This document shows positions 1-10,397 of a DNA stretch of 64,000 nucleotides, one piece after another. This DNA comes from JACKNG01 sp040220855 (GTDB taxonomy: Bacteria; Pseudomonadota; Gammaproteobacteria; Ga0077536). How positions within the stretch are numbered: the stretch's first letter is position 1; every line of letters begins with the position of its first letter. The stretch spans positions 1-64,000 of the forward strand of contig JAVJVZ010000060.1 of NCBI GenBank assembly GCA_040220855.1, read 5' to 3'. The position numbers and the translations under genes are program-made. The notes under the pieces are model-generated. The model had not been told where the DNA came from. It ran no database searches and saw nothing but the letters and a program-made list of their open reading frames with translations.

Positions 1-136
1 TCCATCGGCTCGCAGCTTCGCTTAACGCTTCCTCCCCACGCTCGGTCACCCTCACGCAGTTGCGCTTCGCTTCGCTCGCTGTGGCCAGCTCACGGGAGGA
101 CTTGCACCTCCAGGAGTGCGCCCATGCTGGGCGCAC
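1..136 (-). mobile_element. Group II intron, 5' end (domain I part), class C-like, runs off the left edge
   Basis: Read on the minus strand from 136 leftwards, the sequence opens with GTGCG, the 5' splice-site consensus of group II introns. It continues with a perfect 8-bp hairpin (GTGCGCCC / GGGCGCAC, loop AGCAT), then a second stem GGAGG / CCTCC with a GTGCAAGT-type loop, and later GTGAGGGTG and GGGGAGGAAGCG. This order matches, from memory, the 5' domain I of bacterial class C introns such as the Oceanobacillus iheyensis one. Base 136 lies directly against the T6 tract of the pilA terminator, and class C introns are known to insert behind terminator hairpins in this orientation. The rest of domain I, any maturase gene, domains V/VI and the 3' exon are outside the window. 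No coding capacity is visible in these 136 bases. Confidence 0.88.
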
Positions 137-170
137 AAAAAAGAGCACGCCGCGGGAGGCGGCGTGCTCT
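137..170 (-). terminator. Intrinsic terminator of pilA
   Basis: A perfect 12-bp stem (142-153 against 159-170, AGAGCACGCCGC) with the 5-base loop 154-158 is followed on the minus strand by six T (142-137). It lies 38 bases beyond the pilA stop codon. The group II intron begins at the very next base. Confidence 0.93.
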
Positions 171-208
171 GGTCGGACCCTGGCCTTGCGCTTGGGCGAG
201 GCGAGGTC

Positions 209-643
209 TTACGGACGGCAGGAGGACGGGCGGTACTTGTTCTCGAGGTCGCCCAGCGTGCAGTCCCACACCACCTTGCCGGCCGACGTGGTCGGGTCGA
301 GGATGAGGGTGTTGCCGTCGATCGGGTTGCCCGAGAAGGTGACGACGATCTGGCCAGCGCTGCCGCCGCCATCGGTGCCCACGCCAACCGAGCGCACGGC
401 GTTGCCGCTGATCGTGTTGGCAGCTGCCATACCGGCCATGTCGTTGGTGGTCGGCAGGTCGCCGTTGCTGGCGAAGTACTCGGAAACCGCGGTCTTGCCG
501 GCCGAGGCGAGGCTCAGACCTTCAGTGACGCGGGCGCGCACGGTGTAATCCTGGTAAGCCGGGATGGCGACCGCGGCGAGGATGCCGATGATCGCGACCA
601 CGATCATGAGTTCGATGAGCGTGAAACCTTGCTGCTTGTTCAT
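209..643 (-). CDS. pilA: Type IV major pilin PilA
   Basis: Structural subunit of the type IV pilus, made as a 144-residue prepilin and processed by PilD. The N-terminus is a textbook type IVa prepilin signal: MNKQQG followed by FTLIELMIVVAIIGILAAV, with cleavage expected between G6 and F7 and Glu at mature position 5 (E11). The hydrophobic helix covers residues 7-30. C128 and C142 near the C-terminus would form the disulfide of the D-region loop. The start at 643 is chosen over an upstream in-frame ATG at 868 because it gives the short leader and has GAGGAGA 8 bases upstream. The gene is monocistronic, with a sigma-54 promoter upstream and a strong terminator downstream. Its motor genes pilBCD lie 13 kb away, its regulators next door. 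Confidence 0.97.
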   Translation of the reverse strand: MNKQQGFTLIELMIVVAIIGILAAVAIPAYQDYTVRARVTEGLSLASAGKTAVSEYFASNGDLPTTNDMAGMAAANTISGNAVRSVGVGTDGGGSAGQIVVTFSGNPIDGNTLILDPTTSAGKVVWDCTLGDLENKYRPSSCRP

Positions 644-765
644 GTGACTGTCTCCTCGAGTCAGTATGTCGTTGGTGTCCGCGCGGCTGGTGCTCAGCGT
701 GCCTGCCCCGCGGTCTCCCCGGGTGCCGGTGGTCTGGAATGACCCGCCTGCGACTGCCGGGGAAG

Positions 766-784
766 TAAGCAGCTGGCGTGCCAA
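766..784 (-). promoter_or_regulatory. Sigma-54 (-24/-12) promoter of pilA
   Basis: On the minus strand the sequence reads TTGGCACGCCAGCTGCTTA, with the invariant GG (782-781) and GC (770-769) separated by exactly 10 bases, a near-perfect match to TGGCACG-N4-TTGC. Transcription would start near 757, giving a leader of about 115 bases. The neighbouring PilS/PilR pair is the family that activates such pilin promoters. Confidence 0.9.
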
Positions 785-867
785 CTTTGCGAGATCCCCA
801 GGAATCCGCGCCATCACGCGGTTTTGGCCCTGTTCGGAGTGCCCACTCCCGGCCATCGTCGACGCCA

Positions 868-929
868 CGTCACAGCCCTCGGCGTCACAATGTGACGCTC
901 CACGTCACCCCGGCGGCAGGCGACGTCAC
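868..929. promoter_or_regulatory. Cluster of CGTCAC repeats upstream of pilA, candidate activator sites
   Basis: CGTCAC occurs at 868-873, 883-888, 903-908 and 924-929, and in inverted form at 892-897. Positions 882-898 form a perfect palindrome, GCGTCACAATGTGACGC. The cluster lies about 110-170 bases upstream of the predicted pilA start site, the usual distance for sigma-54 activator binding. PilR is the obvious candidate by context. The binding itself is inferred. Confidence 0.55.
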
Positions 930-958
930 CTGCGCGCACCGCGCGGGGCAGGATCACG

Positions 959-998
959 GCGCGAGCCGCGCCGAGCCGGCGCGAGCCGCGCCGAGCCG
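959..998. repeat. Perfect 20-bp tandem duplication in the pilA-pilR spacer
   Basis: The 20-base unit 959-978, beginning GGCGCGAGCC, is repeated exactly at 979-998. The rest of the 644-1206 spacer holds the pilA control region; from 999 to 1206 I see only a possible GC-rich hairpin (about 1176-1203) behind pilR. Confidence 0.85.
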
Positions 999-1206
999 GC
1001 GCGTCGGCACGCGAGCTCCATGAGCGGGGCCGCGACGGCAATAACCGGCACAACCCGTGGTTCCTGCAGCCACCACGGGAAGCCCGGCCTGCACACGGCG
1101 TCGTACCGCCGCGCGTAACGCCACCCCAGACATGACACCGAGGACCGGCGCCTCGCGAAGCCCTTCTCAGCGTGCCCGGGGCTGCCGGTCGGCCGGCTCC
1201 CCGGCA

Positions 1207-2549
<1,343 letters not shown>

Positions 2550-2553
<4 letters not shown>

Positions 2554-4187
2554 AGCTCACCGGTCCTCTGCTGGCGGCTGGGATGGGCGAAGGTGATGCG
2601 GAAACAGCAGCCTCCCGCACCCGGCATGAGCAGCAGCGTCGCCTGGTTCGATTCGCACATCTCGCGCGCGATGTAGAGTCCGAGCCCGGTGCCGTTGGCC
2701 TCCGAGGTGGCAAACGGTTCGAACAGGCGGTCAGCGACGGCCGGGTCGAGGCCGCGACCGGAGTCCTGCACCTCGATGTAAGGCCGGCCGTTGCCCGCAT
2801 TGACGCCGCCGGTGAAGGCCAGGCGCGGGCTCGCCTCGGCGTAGCGCAGGCCGTTCTCGCTCAGGTTCCACAACACCTGGTGCAGCTGGGTCTTGTCCAT
2901 GCGGACCACGATGGGCTCCTCCTGCCAGCGCGTGACGATGTCGTCATCGGCCAGGGCGAAGCGTTGCTGAAGCTCGGCGCGGAAACCCGCGAACCAGGTC
3001 GTGAGGTCGAAGCTCTCCGGCACCACGTCCTTGCGGCGGCCGAGCGTCAGAATGTTCTCGATGATGGTGTTCACGCGCTGCGTGTGCTGCAGCATGATCT
3101 CGATCAGGCGCCGGTCCTCGTCGGCGAGCGCCGGCGATTCCGACAACAGCTGGCCGGCATGGCTGATGGCGCCGAGAGGATTGCGAATCTCGTGCGCGAT
3201 GCTCGCCGTGAGCCGGCCGAGCGAGGCCAGCTTGAGCTGCTGCGCACGCTGGCGAGTCTCCGCCGCATCTTCGAGAAACACCAGCGTGCCGGACTGTCCG
3301 CCGCTGCCGGCGCCGAGCTCGGTGAAGGAAACCAGCGCGTTGATGCTGCCGCGCCCGGTGATGGTGTTCTCGGGATTCTCGCCGGTGCGCACCCAGCCCT
3401 CGTAGGCGTTCTCGAGCTGGCGCGACAGGTTGCCGAGCGGCACGCCTGCTGCGGGCGGCGCGTCGCGCCCGAGAATTTCTCCCGCGGCGTCGTTCATCAG
3501 CACTACCCGCGTGTCGCGATCGAGCGCCATGATGCCGGCACGCATGCGCCGCACGATGTGCTCGTTGAGCAGCGAGAGATTCTCGATGTCGACCGCGCGG
3601 CGCGCCGCCAGCGCCTCGCCGCGGCGTGCACGCTCGGCGAGTGCCGAGGCCAGGATGGCGGTGCCGAAGCAGGCCGCACCGAGCAGGCCGGCCTGGGTGT
3701 AGTTGGCGCTCGCGTAATCGAGGTAGAGCGTGCCGAACACCGTTTCGCCGAGGAAGGCGATGCTGGCGAGCGCGGCGAAGAACACGCCGGCGCGTCCCGA
3801 GGCCAGCAGGCAGGTGCCGGCCACGGCCACCACGAGCAGCATGCCGAGACCGCTGGTGACGCCGCCCGCGGCGTGCATCATCACGGTAATCGCGACGATA
3901 TCGACGAGGCTCAGCCCGTAGACCAGCGCGCGGTAGGGAAACTTGCGCTGCTCGACGAAGAACTGCGCGACCACCGCACCGACCGCGTAGGCCACCGCGG
4001 CACCGGCGAACAGCGGCAGGTCGATGCGACCGAGGCTCGGCGGCATCTTGCCCGAGAGCACCAGCACCGCGAACAGCCCGGAGATGACGATGCGGTAGAA
4101 ATTGAAATAACGCAGCGCGCTCCAGTTGGTCAGCGCCACGCGCTGGCGAACGTCCGCCTCGATGCCGGCGGGCAGCGCACGCGTCAT
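2550..4187 (-). CDS. pilS: Type IV pilus sensor histidine kinase PilS
   Basis: Membrane sensor kinase that phosphorylates PilR; in Pseudomonas PilS responds to inner-membrane PilA levels. The 545-residue form has about six hydrophobic segments between residues 25 and 185, a PAS-like region (about 205-310), the H-box ASIAHEIRNPLGA with H332, and the ATPase domain with N-box NLSENGLRY, G1 DSGRGLDP and G2 GTGLGLYIARE. The start at 4187 is chosen because it overlaps the preceding small gene by ATGA and gives a normal family length; the frame stays open upstream without recognisable sequence. The stop overlaps pilR by 4 bases. Confidence 0.95.
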
Positions 4188-4399
4188 GCGCGGCCCTGCT
4201 CGGCGTGCTCGCGCGAGCAGAAGTCGCGCCCATCCACCACCACGCCTTCCTGGCGCGGGAAATAGACCTGGCAATGCGCACAGCGTGCCGTGCGTGCCGA
4301 CACGACCGGGCGCTTCTCGCCGGCGCGTGCACGCAGGCCGCGCAAGAACACGACCACGGCGCCAATGACGAGGACTGCGATGAGGAGACGGGCGAACAT
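4184..4399 (-). CDS. Small membrane protein with CxxC, PP0621 family
   Basis: A 71-residue protein with one N-terminal transmembrane segment (about residues 4-20) and a cytoplasmic or periplasmic tail carrying C40-x2-C43 and a further C61-SREH, which looks like a small zinc-binding knuckle. This matches the short PP0621-type proteins commonly found directly upstream of pilS. No biochemical function is established. It shares an ATGA overlap with pilS and would lead the pilS-pilR operon. The start at 4399 is the first one that gives the TM segment at the N-terminus. Confidence 0.8.
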   Translation of the reverse strand: MFARLLIAVLVIGAVVVFLRGLRARAGEKRPVVSARTARCAHCQVYFPRQEGVVVDGRDFCSREHAEQGRA

Positions 4400-4743
4400 G
4401 TCGGGGATGGATTGCCGTTGCGGTTGTGGGCGATGCTGCGAGCACCGTCGTGGTGGACGGCTGATGGCGCGTGGTGCCGGGCGGCACGCCCTCGGCGCAC
4501 CATTTCGGCGCGTCAGGCCGGCCGCGCCGCCGCGAGTATGTTCGCCTGCCCACCGCCGCGACTCAAGGCGGTTGATGATAAGCTTGCGCGCCGGAACCCG
4601 ACGCCCGCACCGCCGCCGCCAATTGCCACCCCAGTGCCACTGCCGGCCCGCACGACACGGCGCGCTCACGGTATGCCGCGCCGCGCCCACTGCGGCGCCG
4701 GGTGTCGATCCATATGCTTACCCGGACGTAGACAGGGGGAACC
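4400..4743. other. Divergent intergenic region between the pilSR operon and sucCD
   Basis: These 344 bases separate two divergent operons and must hold both promoters. I see a clear ribosome-binding site for sucC (AGGGGGAA, about 4733-4740) but no unambiguous -35/-10 pair for either direction. No credible small gene was found. Confidence 0.5.
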
Positions 4744-5909
<1,166 letters not shown>

Positions 5910-5910
<1 letters not shown>

Positions 5911-6782
5911 TGTCGATTCTCGTCAACAAGAACACCCGCGTGCTGGTCCAGGGCTATACCGGCAAGCAGGGCACCTTCCACGCCGAGCAGGCCATCGCCT
6001 ACGGCACCCAGGTGGTCGGCGGCGTGACGCCCGGCCGCGGTGGTGAGCAGCACCTCGACCGCCCCATCTTCGACACCGTCGCCGACGGCGTCGCTGCCAC
6101 CGGTGCCGATGCCTCGGTGATCTTCGTGCCGCCGCCGTTCGCCGCCGACGCCATCGCCGAGGCCGCCGATGCCGGCATCAAGCTCATCGTGTGCATCACC
6201 GAGGGCATCCCCGTACTCGACATGCTGCGCGTCAAGGCGAGCCTGATGGCGCGCGGTGACGTCTACCTCGTCGGCCCCAACTGCCCCGGCGTGATCACGC
6301 CCGGCGAATGCAAGATTGGCATTATGCCGGGCGCCATCCACCAGCCCGGCAGGATCGGCATCGTGTCCCGCTCCGGCACGCTCACCTACGAGGCGGTCCA
6401 CCAGACCACCGCTGCCGGACTCGGCCAGAGCACCTGCGTCGGCATCGGCGGCGATCCCATCCACGGCATGAACTTCATCGACTGCCTGGCGCTGTTCCAG
6501 GACGATCCGCAGACCGAGGGCATCATCATGGTCGGCGAGATCGGCGGTTCGGCCGAGGAAGAGGCCGCTGCCTTCATCAAGGCCAACGTGACCAAGCCGG
6601 TGGTCGGCTACATTGCCGGCGTCACCGCGCCGCCCGGCAAGCGCATGGGCCATGCCGGCGCCATCATTTCGGGCGGCAAGGGCACCGCGGACGACAAGTT
6701 CGCCGCCCTGGAGGCGGCCGGCGTCACCACCGTGCGCTCACCCGCCGAGCTCGGCTCGGCGATGGCGCGCGCGCTCGGCTGA
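5910..6782 (+). CDS. sucD: Succinyl-CoA synthetase, alpha subunit
   Basis: CoA-binding and phosphohistidine-carrying subunit of succinate-CoA ligase. The 290 residues (E. coli 289) start MSILVNKNTRVLVQGYTGKQG, the CoA-binding Rossmann region. The active-site histidine is H248 in GHAGAIISGGKGT, equivalent to E. coli H246. The start overlaps the sucC stop by one base, so the two subunits should be made in equal amounts. A strong hairpin follows before nadE. Confidence 0.98.
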
Positions 6783-6791
6783 GCAACGGCC

Positions 6792-6820
6792 CGCCCGTGC
6801 CGCCGCACGCGGCACGGGCG
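6792..6820 (+). terminator. Perfect 12-bp hairpin between sucD and nadE
   Basis: CGCCCGTGCCGC (6792-6803) pairs exactly with 6809-6820 around a 5-base loop, 9 bases after the sucD stop. No T-tract follows and nadE begins 15 bases later, so it may be a partial terminator, an attenuator or an mRNA stabiliser rather than a full stop. Confidence 0.5.
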
Positions 6821-6834
6821 CACACCTCACCCCG

Positions 6835-8472
6835 ATGAGCACCGTTCTGCGTCTGGCCCTGGCCCAGGCCGACTTCTGCGTCGGCGACATTGCCGGGAAT
6901 GCCGAGCGCATCATCGAACTCGCCCGCGCCGCGCAGGGTGAACTCGGTGCCGACATCGTCGTATTTCCCGAACTCGCGGTGACCGGCTACCCGCCGGAAG
7001 ACCTGCTGTTCCGCCCCGGCCTGTACCGGCGCGTGCGCGCGGCCCTCGCCCGCATCGCGGCCGCGGCGCCGGGCATCCACCTCGTAGTCGGCTACCCGGA
7101 GCGCGACGGGGAGCTCACCTGGAACAGCGCTGCTGTCTTCCATGCCGGCCGCCAGGTCGCCAACTACCGCAAGCAGCGCCTGCCCAATTACTCGGTGTTC
7201 GACGAGAAGCGCTACTTCGAAGCCGGCGACGCGGCGGTCGTGGTCGACATCGCCGGCGTGCGCGTCGGCCTCAGCATCTGCGAGGACATCTGGTCGCCGG
7301 ATACCGCGCGCCAGGCCGCCGCTGCCGGTGCCGAGCTGATCTGCAACCTCAATGCTTCGCCCTACCACATGGGCAAGGCGGTCGAGCGCGCCAACGCGGT
7401 TGCCGCGGCGGCGCTCGCCGGTGCGCTGCCGGTGGTCTACGTCAACACCGTCGGCGGCCAGGACGAACTGATCTTCGACGGCGGCTCCTTTGCGCTCGAT
7501 GCGCGAGGGGTGGTCACCGCGCAGGCCCCGTTCTTCAGCGAAACCCTGTTCGCCGTCGACGTCGTTCGCGAAGGTGACGCCCTGGTGCCGTGCGGCGCCG
7601 TGGCGACGAGCCCGGATGCCGAGGAGGCGGTGTACCAGGCGCTGGTACTCGGCATCCGCGATTACGTGCACAAGAACCGCTTCAAGGGCTGCGTGCTCGG
7701 CCTCTCCGGCGGCATCGATTCCGCGCTGACGCTGGCGCTCGCCGTCGACGCACTCGGCGCCGACTGCGTCACCGCCGTCTCGATGCCCTCGCGCTACACC
7801 GCCGACATGAGCATCGACGACGCCCGCCTCGAGGCCGAGCGCCTCGGCTGCGCCTTCCACGTGGTGCCGATCGAGGGCCCGGTAAAGGCCTTCGATGCGG
7901 TGCTCGCGCCACTGCTCGGTTCCGATCTCCCCGGCGTCACGCCACAGAACATCCAGGCGCGCAGCCGCGGCGTGATTCTCATGGCGCTGTCGAACGCGAC
8001 CGGCAGCATCGTGCTCGCGACCGGCAACAAGAGCGAGATGGCGGTCGGCTACGCGACCCTCTATGGCGACATGGCGGGCGGCTTCGCGCCGCTCAAGGAC
8101 ATCCCCAAGACGCTCGTCTACCGGCTCTCGCGCTGGCGCAACCGGGAACGCGAAGTCATCCCGGCACGTGTCATCGAGCGCCCGCCGAGCGCCGAGCTCG
8201 CGCCTGACCAGAAGGATACCGACAGCCTGCCGCCCTACGAAATCCTCGACCCCGTCCTCGAACGCTACATCGAGCAGGACATGACGCCGCGCGAGATCGC
8301 CGAGCACGGCTTCGATATCGACACCGTGCGCCGGGTCGCGCAGATGGTCGACCGCAACGAGTACAAGCGGCGCCAGGCGGCGCCCGGGGTGCGCATCTCG
8401 CGGCGCGCCTTCGGACGTGACCGGCGTTTCCCCATCACCTCGCGTTACGACGAGCAGCAGCCCTCGTCGTGA
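6835..8472 (+). CDS. nadE: Glutamine-dependent NAD+ synthetase
   Basis: Catalyses the last step of NAD synthesis, amidating nicotinate adenine dinucleotide with glutamine-derived ammonia. The 545-residue, two-domain form has an N-terminal nitrilase-type glutaminase (about 1-260) with the Glu-Lys-Cys triad E46 (FPELAVTGYPPEDLL), K113 (YRKQRLPNY) and C149 (ICEDIWSPD), and a C-terminal ammonia-ligase domain with the PP-loop motif LSGGIDSALTLALAV. The start at 6835 gives MSTVLRLALAQADFCVGDI, the usual N-terminus; the frame is open further upstream into sucD without family sequence. It probably forms an operon with sucCD, separated by a hairpin. It converges on bamD with a 28-base gap. Confidence 0.95.
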   Translation: MSTVLRLALAQADFCVGDIAGNAERIIELARAAQGELGADIVVFPELAVTGYPPEDLLFRPGLYRRVRAALARIAAAAPGIHLVVGYPERDGELTWNSAAVFHAGRQVANYRKQRLPNYSVFDEKRYFEAGDAAVVVDIAGVRVGLSICEDIWSPDTARQAAAAGAELICNLNASPYHMGKAVERANAVAAAALAGALPVVYVNTVGGQDELIFDGGSFALDARGVVTAQAPFFSETLFAVDVVREGDALVPCGAVATSPDAEEAVYQALVLGIRDYVHKNRFKGCVLGLSGGIDSALTLALAVDALGADCVTAVSMPSRYTADMSIDDARLEAERLGCAFHVVPIEGPVKAFDAVLAPLLGSDLPGVTPQNIQARSRGVILMALSNATGSIVLATGNKSEMAVGYATLYGDMAGGFAPLKDIPKTLVYRLSRWRNREREVIPARVIERPPSAELAPDQKDTDSLPPYEILDPVLERYIEQDMTPREIAEHGFDIDTVRRVAQMVDRNEYKRRQAAPGVRISRRAFGRDRRFPITSRYDEQQPSS

Positions 8473-8474
8473 GC

Positions 8475-8493
8475 CGCGCCGCACCGCGGCGCG
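8475..8493. terminator. Short GC-rich hairpin between convergent nadE and bamD
   Basis: A 7-bp stem (8475-8481 with 8487-8493) occupies most of the 28-base convergent gap. There is no T-run on either strand, so a bidirectional terminator role is only a guess. Confidence 0.3.
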
Positions 8494-8500
8494 ACGACGC

Positions 8501-9304
8501 TCAACGCACGGTGGTCTGCTTCACTTCCTCGATGCCGGGGTGGTTGGGGTAATTGACCTCGAGCACACGCGTGGCGTCGGCCGCGAGCTCTTCGAGTTCG
8601 AGCACCTTGTACGACTTCGCCAGCAGCACCAGCGCTTCCGGCATCGCCGGCGTCTGCTGGTAGTTCTCGACCACGTAGCGGGCGCGGTTGGCGGCCGCGA
8701 CGAACGCGCCGCGCCGCATGTAGTAATTGGCCACGTTGACCTCGTGCTGCGCGAGGATGTTGCGCAGGAAGCGCATGCGCTTCTGCGCGTCCTCGACGTA
8801 GATGCTGTCGGGGAAGCGCTTGATCAGCTCACTGAAATCGTTGAACGATTCGAGGCTCGCGCCGGGATCGCGCTGCGACGGATCCTTCGGCAGGTAGCGC
8901 TCGGTCAGGCCGTAACCGCGGCCGAAGTTGATGAGCCCGCGCAGGTAGAAGGCATAAGCCATGTGCTCGTGCGAAGGGTAGAGCTTGATGAAGCGATCGA
9001 TCGTCGCCATCGCCTGCGCCGGGTCATCGGTGCGATAGTAGCAATAGGCCAGTTCGAGCTGGGCATGCTGGGTATAGGCGCCGAAGGGGTAGCGCGATTG
9101 CAGCTTCTCGTAATAATCGATGGCGCCGGTACAGGAACCCGAGTCGAGACGCTGCTTGGCCGCGTGGTAGAGACGATCCTCCGGCCACTTGGCGGCCTCG
9201 CGGTCGCGATCGGACTGGCTCTGGAAGTAACCGCAGCCGCCCAGCAGCACGGTCAGCAACAGGCAGGCGGCGCGCATCGACGGAAGAATGTGGAGTGATG
9301 ACAT
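8501..9304 (-). CDS. bamD: Outer membrane assembly lipoprotein BamD
   Basis: Essential lipoprotein of the BAM complex that inserts beta-barrel proteins into the outer membrane. The N-terminus has a lipoprotein signal ending in LLGG-C; the rest is TPR-like helical repeats typical of BamD (DYYEKLQSRYPFG, ELAYCYYRTDDPAQAMATIDRFIKLYPSH). The 267-residue form starts MSSLHILPSMRAACLLL with the lipid cysteine at residue 24. An internal ATG at 9277 would give a 258-residue form with a shorter signal, and neither has a strong ribosome-binding site. The gene is divergent from rluD-pgeF-clpB, the same arrangement as in E. coli. Confidence 0.95.
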   Translation of the reverse strand: MSSLHILPSMRAACLLLTVLLGGCGYFQSQSDRDREAAKWPEDRLYHAAKQRLDSGSCTGAIDYYEKLQSRYPFGAYTQHAQLELAYCYYRTDDPAQAMATIDRFIKLYPSHEHMAYAFYLRGLINFGRGYGLTERYLPKDPSQRDPGASLESFNDFSELIKRFPDSIYVEDAQKRMRFLRNILAQHEVNVANYYMRRGAFVAAANRARYVVENYQQTPAMPEALVLLAKSYKVLELEELAADATRVLEVNYPNHPGIEEVKQTTVR

Positions 9305-9348
9305 CGAACTCGGGCGCCTGGCGCGCGACGGGGCATGAACGGCAGCGC

Positions 9349-9378
9349 ATCTTAGCGCAGCGCCCGGAAAAGCGACAA
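9349..9378 (-). promoter_or_regulatory. Candidate sigma-70 promoter of bamD
   Basis: On the minus strand TTGTCG (9378-9373) and TAAGAT (9354-9349) are 18 bases apart, each matching 4 of 6 consensus positions, in the bamD-rluD divergent gap. Confidence 0.45.
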
Positions 9379-9425
9379 TCGAAGGCGCCACGGCGGCAAC
9401 CGCCGTACCCTCCACCGCGGCCGCC

Positions 9426-10397
9426 ATGCTGAACGACGCCGTACACCACGAACACCACGCGCTCGAGGTGCCGCCCGGGCTCGACGGCCTGCGCCTCGAC
9501 CAGGCGCTCGCACAGCTGCTGCCACAGTATTCGCGCTCGGCGCTCAAGCAGTGGATCGAGGCCGGCCAGGCGACGCTGAACGCAGCACCCGCACGCCCGC
9601 GCTCGCGTGTCCACGCGGGTGACGCACTCGCGGTGACGGCCACCCTCGCGCCCGACGAGGCCCTCGTCCCACAGGCGGTCGGCTTCCGCATCGCTCACGA
9701 GGATGCCGCCTGCATCGTGGTCGACAAGCCGGCCGGCGTGGTCGTGCACCCGGGCGCCGGCAACCGCGACCATACCCTCGTCAACGGCCTGCTCGCGCGC
9801 TACCCGGAGCTCGCCGTACTGCCGCGCGCTGGGCTCGTGCACCGTATCGACAAGGACACCTCGGGGCTCTTGCTCGTCGCGCGCACGCCGGCCACCTACC
9901 AGGCGCTGGTGCGTGCCATGGCGGCCCGCGACATCGCGCGTACCTACCACGCGGTCGTCACCGGTGTGCCGGTCGCGGGCGGCACCATCGACGCCGCCAT
10001 CGCCCGCGATCCGAACCAGCGAACGCGCATGCGCGTCAGCGAAGGCGGCCGTACCGCGGTCACCCACTACCGCGTGCTGGCCCGCTACCGCGCGCATGCC
10101 CTGCTCGAGGTGAACCTCGAGACCGGACGTACCCACCAGATCCGCGTGCACATGGCCTGGCGCGGCTTCCCGCTGGTCGGCGACAGTCGTTACGGCGCAC
10201 GCCCGCGCCCGCCGCGCGGTGCCGCCGCGACCCTGCGCGAGCTGCTGCAGGGCTTTCCGCGCCAGGCCCTCCACGCCGGCCGCCTCGAATTCAACCACCC
10301 GCTCGACGGCAACGTGGTGGTCGTGGAGTCGCCGTTACCTGACGACCTGCGCAGCCTGCTCGAGGCCCTCGCAGCCGATGCCACCGCACATGCCTGA
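9426..10397 (+). CDS. rluD: 23S rRNA pseudouridine synthase RluD
   Basis: Isomerises uridines 1911/1915/1917 of 23S rRNA helix 69 in E. coli. The 323 residues contain an N-terminal S4-like RNA-binding domain (LDQALAQLLPQYSRSALKQWI, about 20-90) and the RluA-family catalytic domain with the signature GLVHRIDKDTSGLLLVA, where D142 is the catalytic aspartate. The late motif ETGRTHQIRVHM is also present. It overlaps pgeF by 8 bases. The order bamD / rluD-pgeF-clpB is conserved with E. coli, which supports RluD rather than RluA or RluC. Confidence 0.96.
   Translation: MLNDAVHHEHHALEVPPGLDGLRLDQALAQLLPQYSRSALKQWIEAGQATLNAAPARPRSRVHAGDALAVTATLAPDEALVPQAVGFRIAHEDAACIVVDKPAGVVVHPGAGNRDHTLVNGLLARYPELAVLPRAGLVHRIDKDTSGLLLVARTPATYQALVRAMAARDIARTYHAVVTGVPVAGGTIDAAIARDPNQRTRMRVSEGGRTAVTHYRVLARYRAHALLEVNLETGRTHQIRVHMAWRGFPLVGDSRYGARPRPPRGAAATLRELLQGFPRQALHAGRLEFNHPLDGNVVVVESPLPDDLRSLLEALAADATAHA

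Noticed and set aside
1..136. Possible tRNA or other small structured RNA at the left edge
   Set aside because: No cloverleaf or CCA end; GTGCG start and hairpin order fit a group II intron better.
6724..8484. 586-codon minus-strand frame over nadE
   Set aside because: Antisense shadow of the NAD synthetase gene; no start context or domain.
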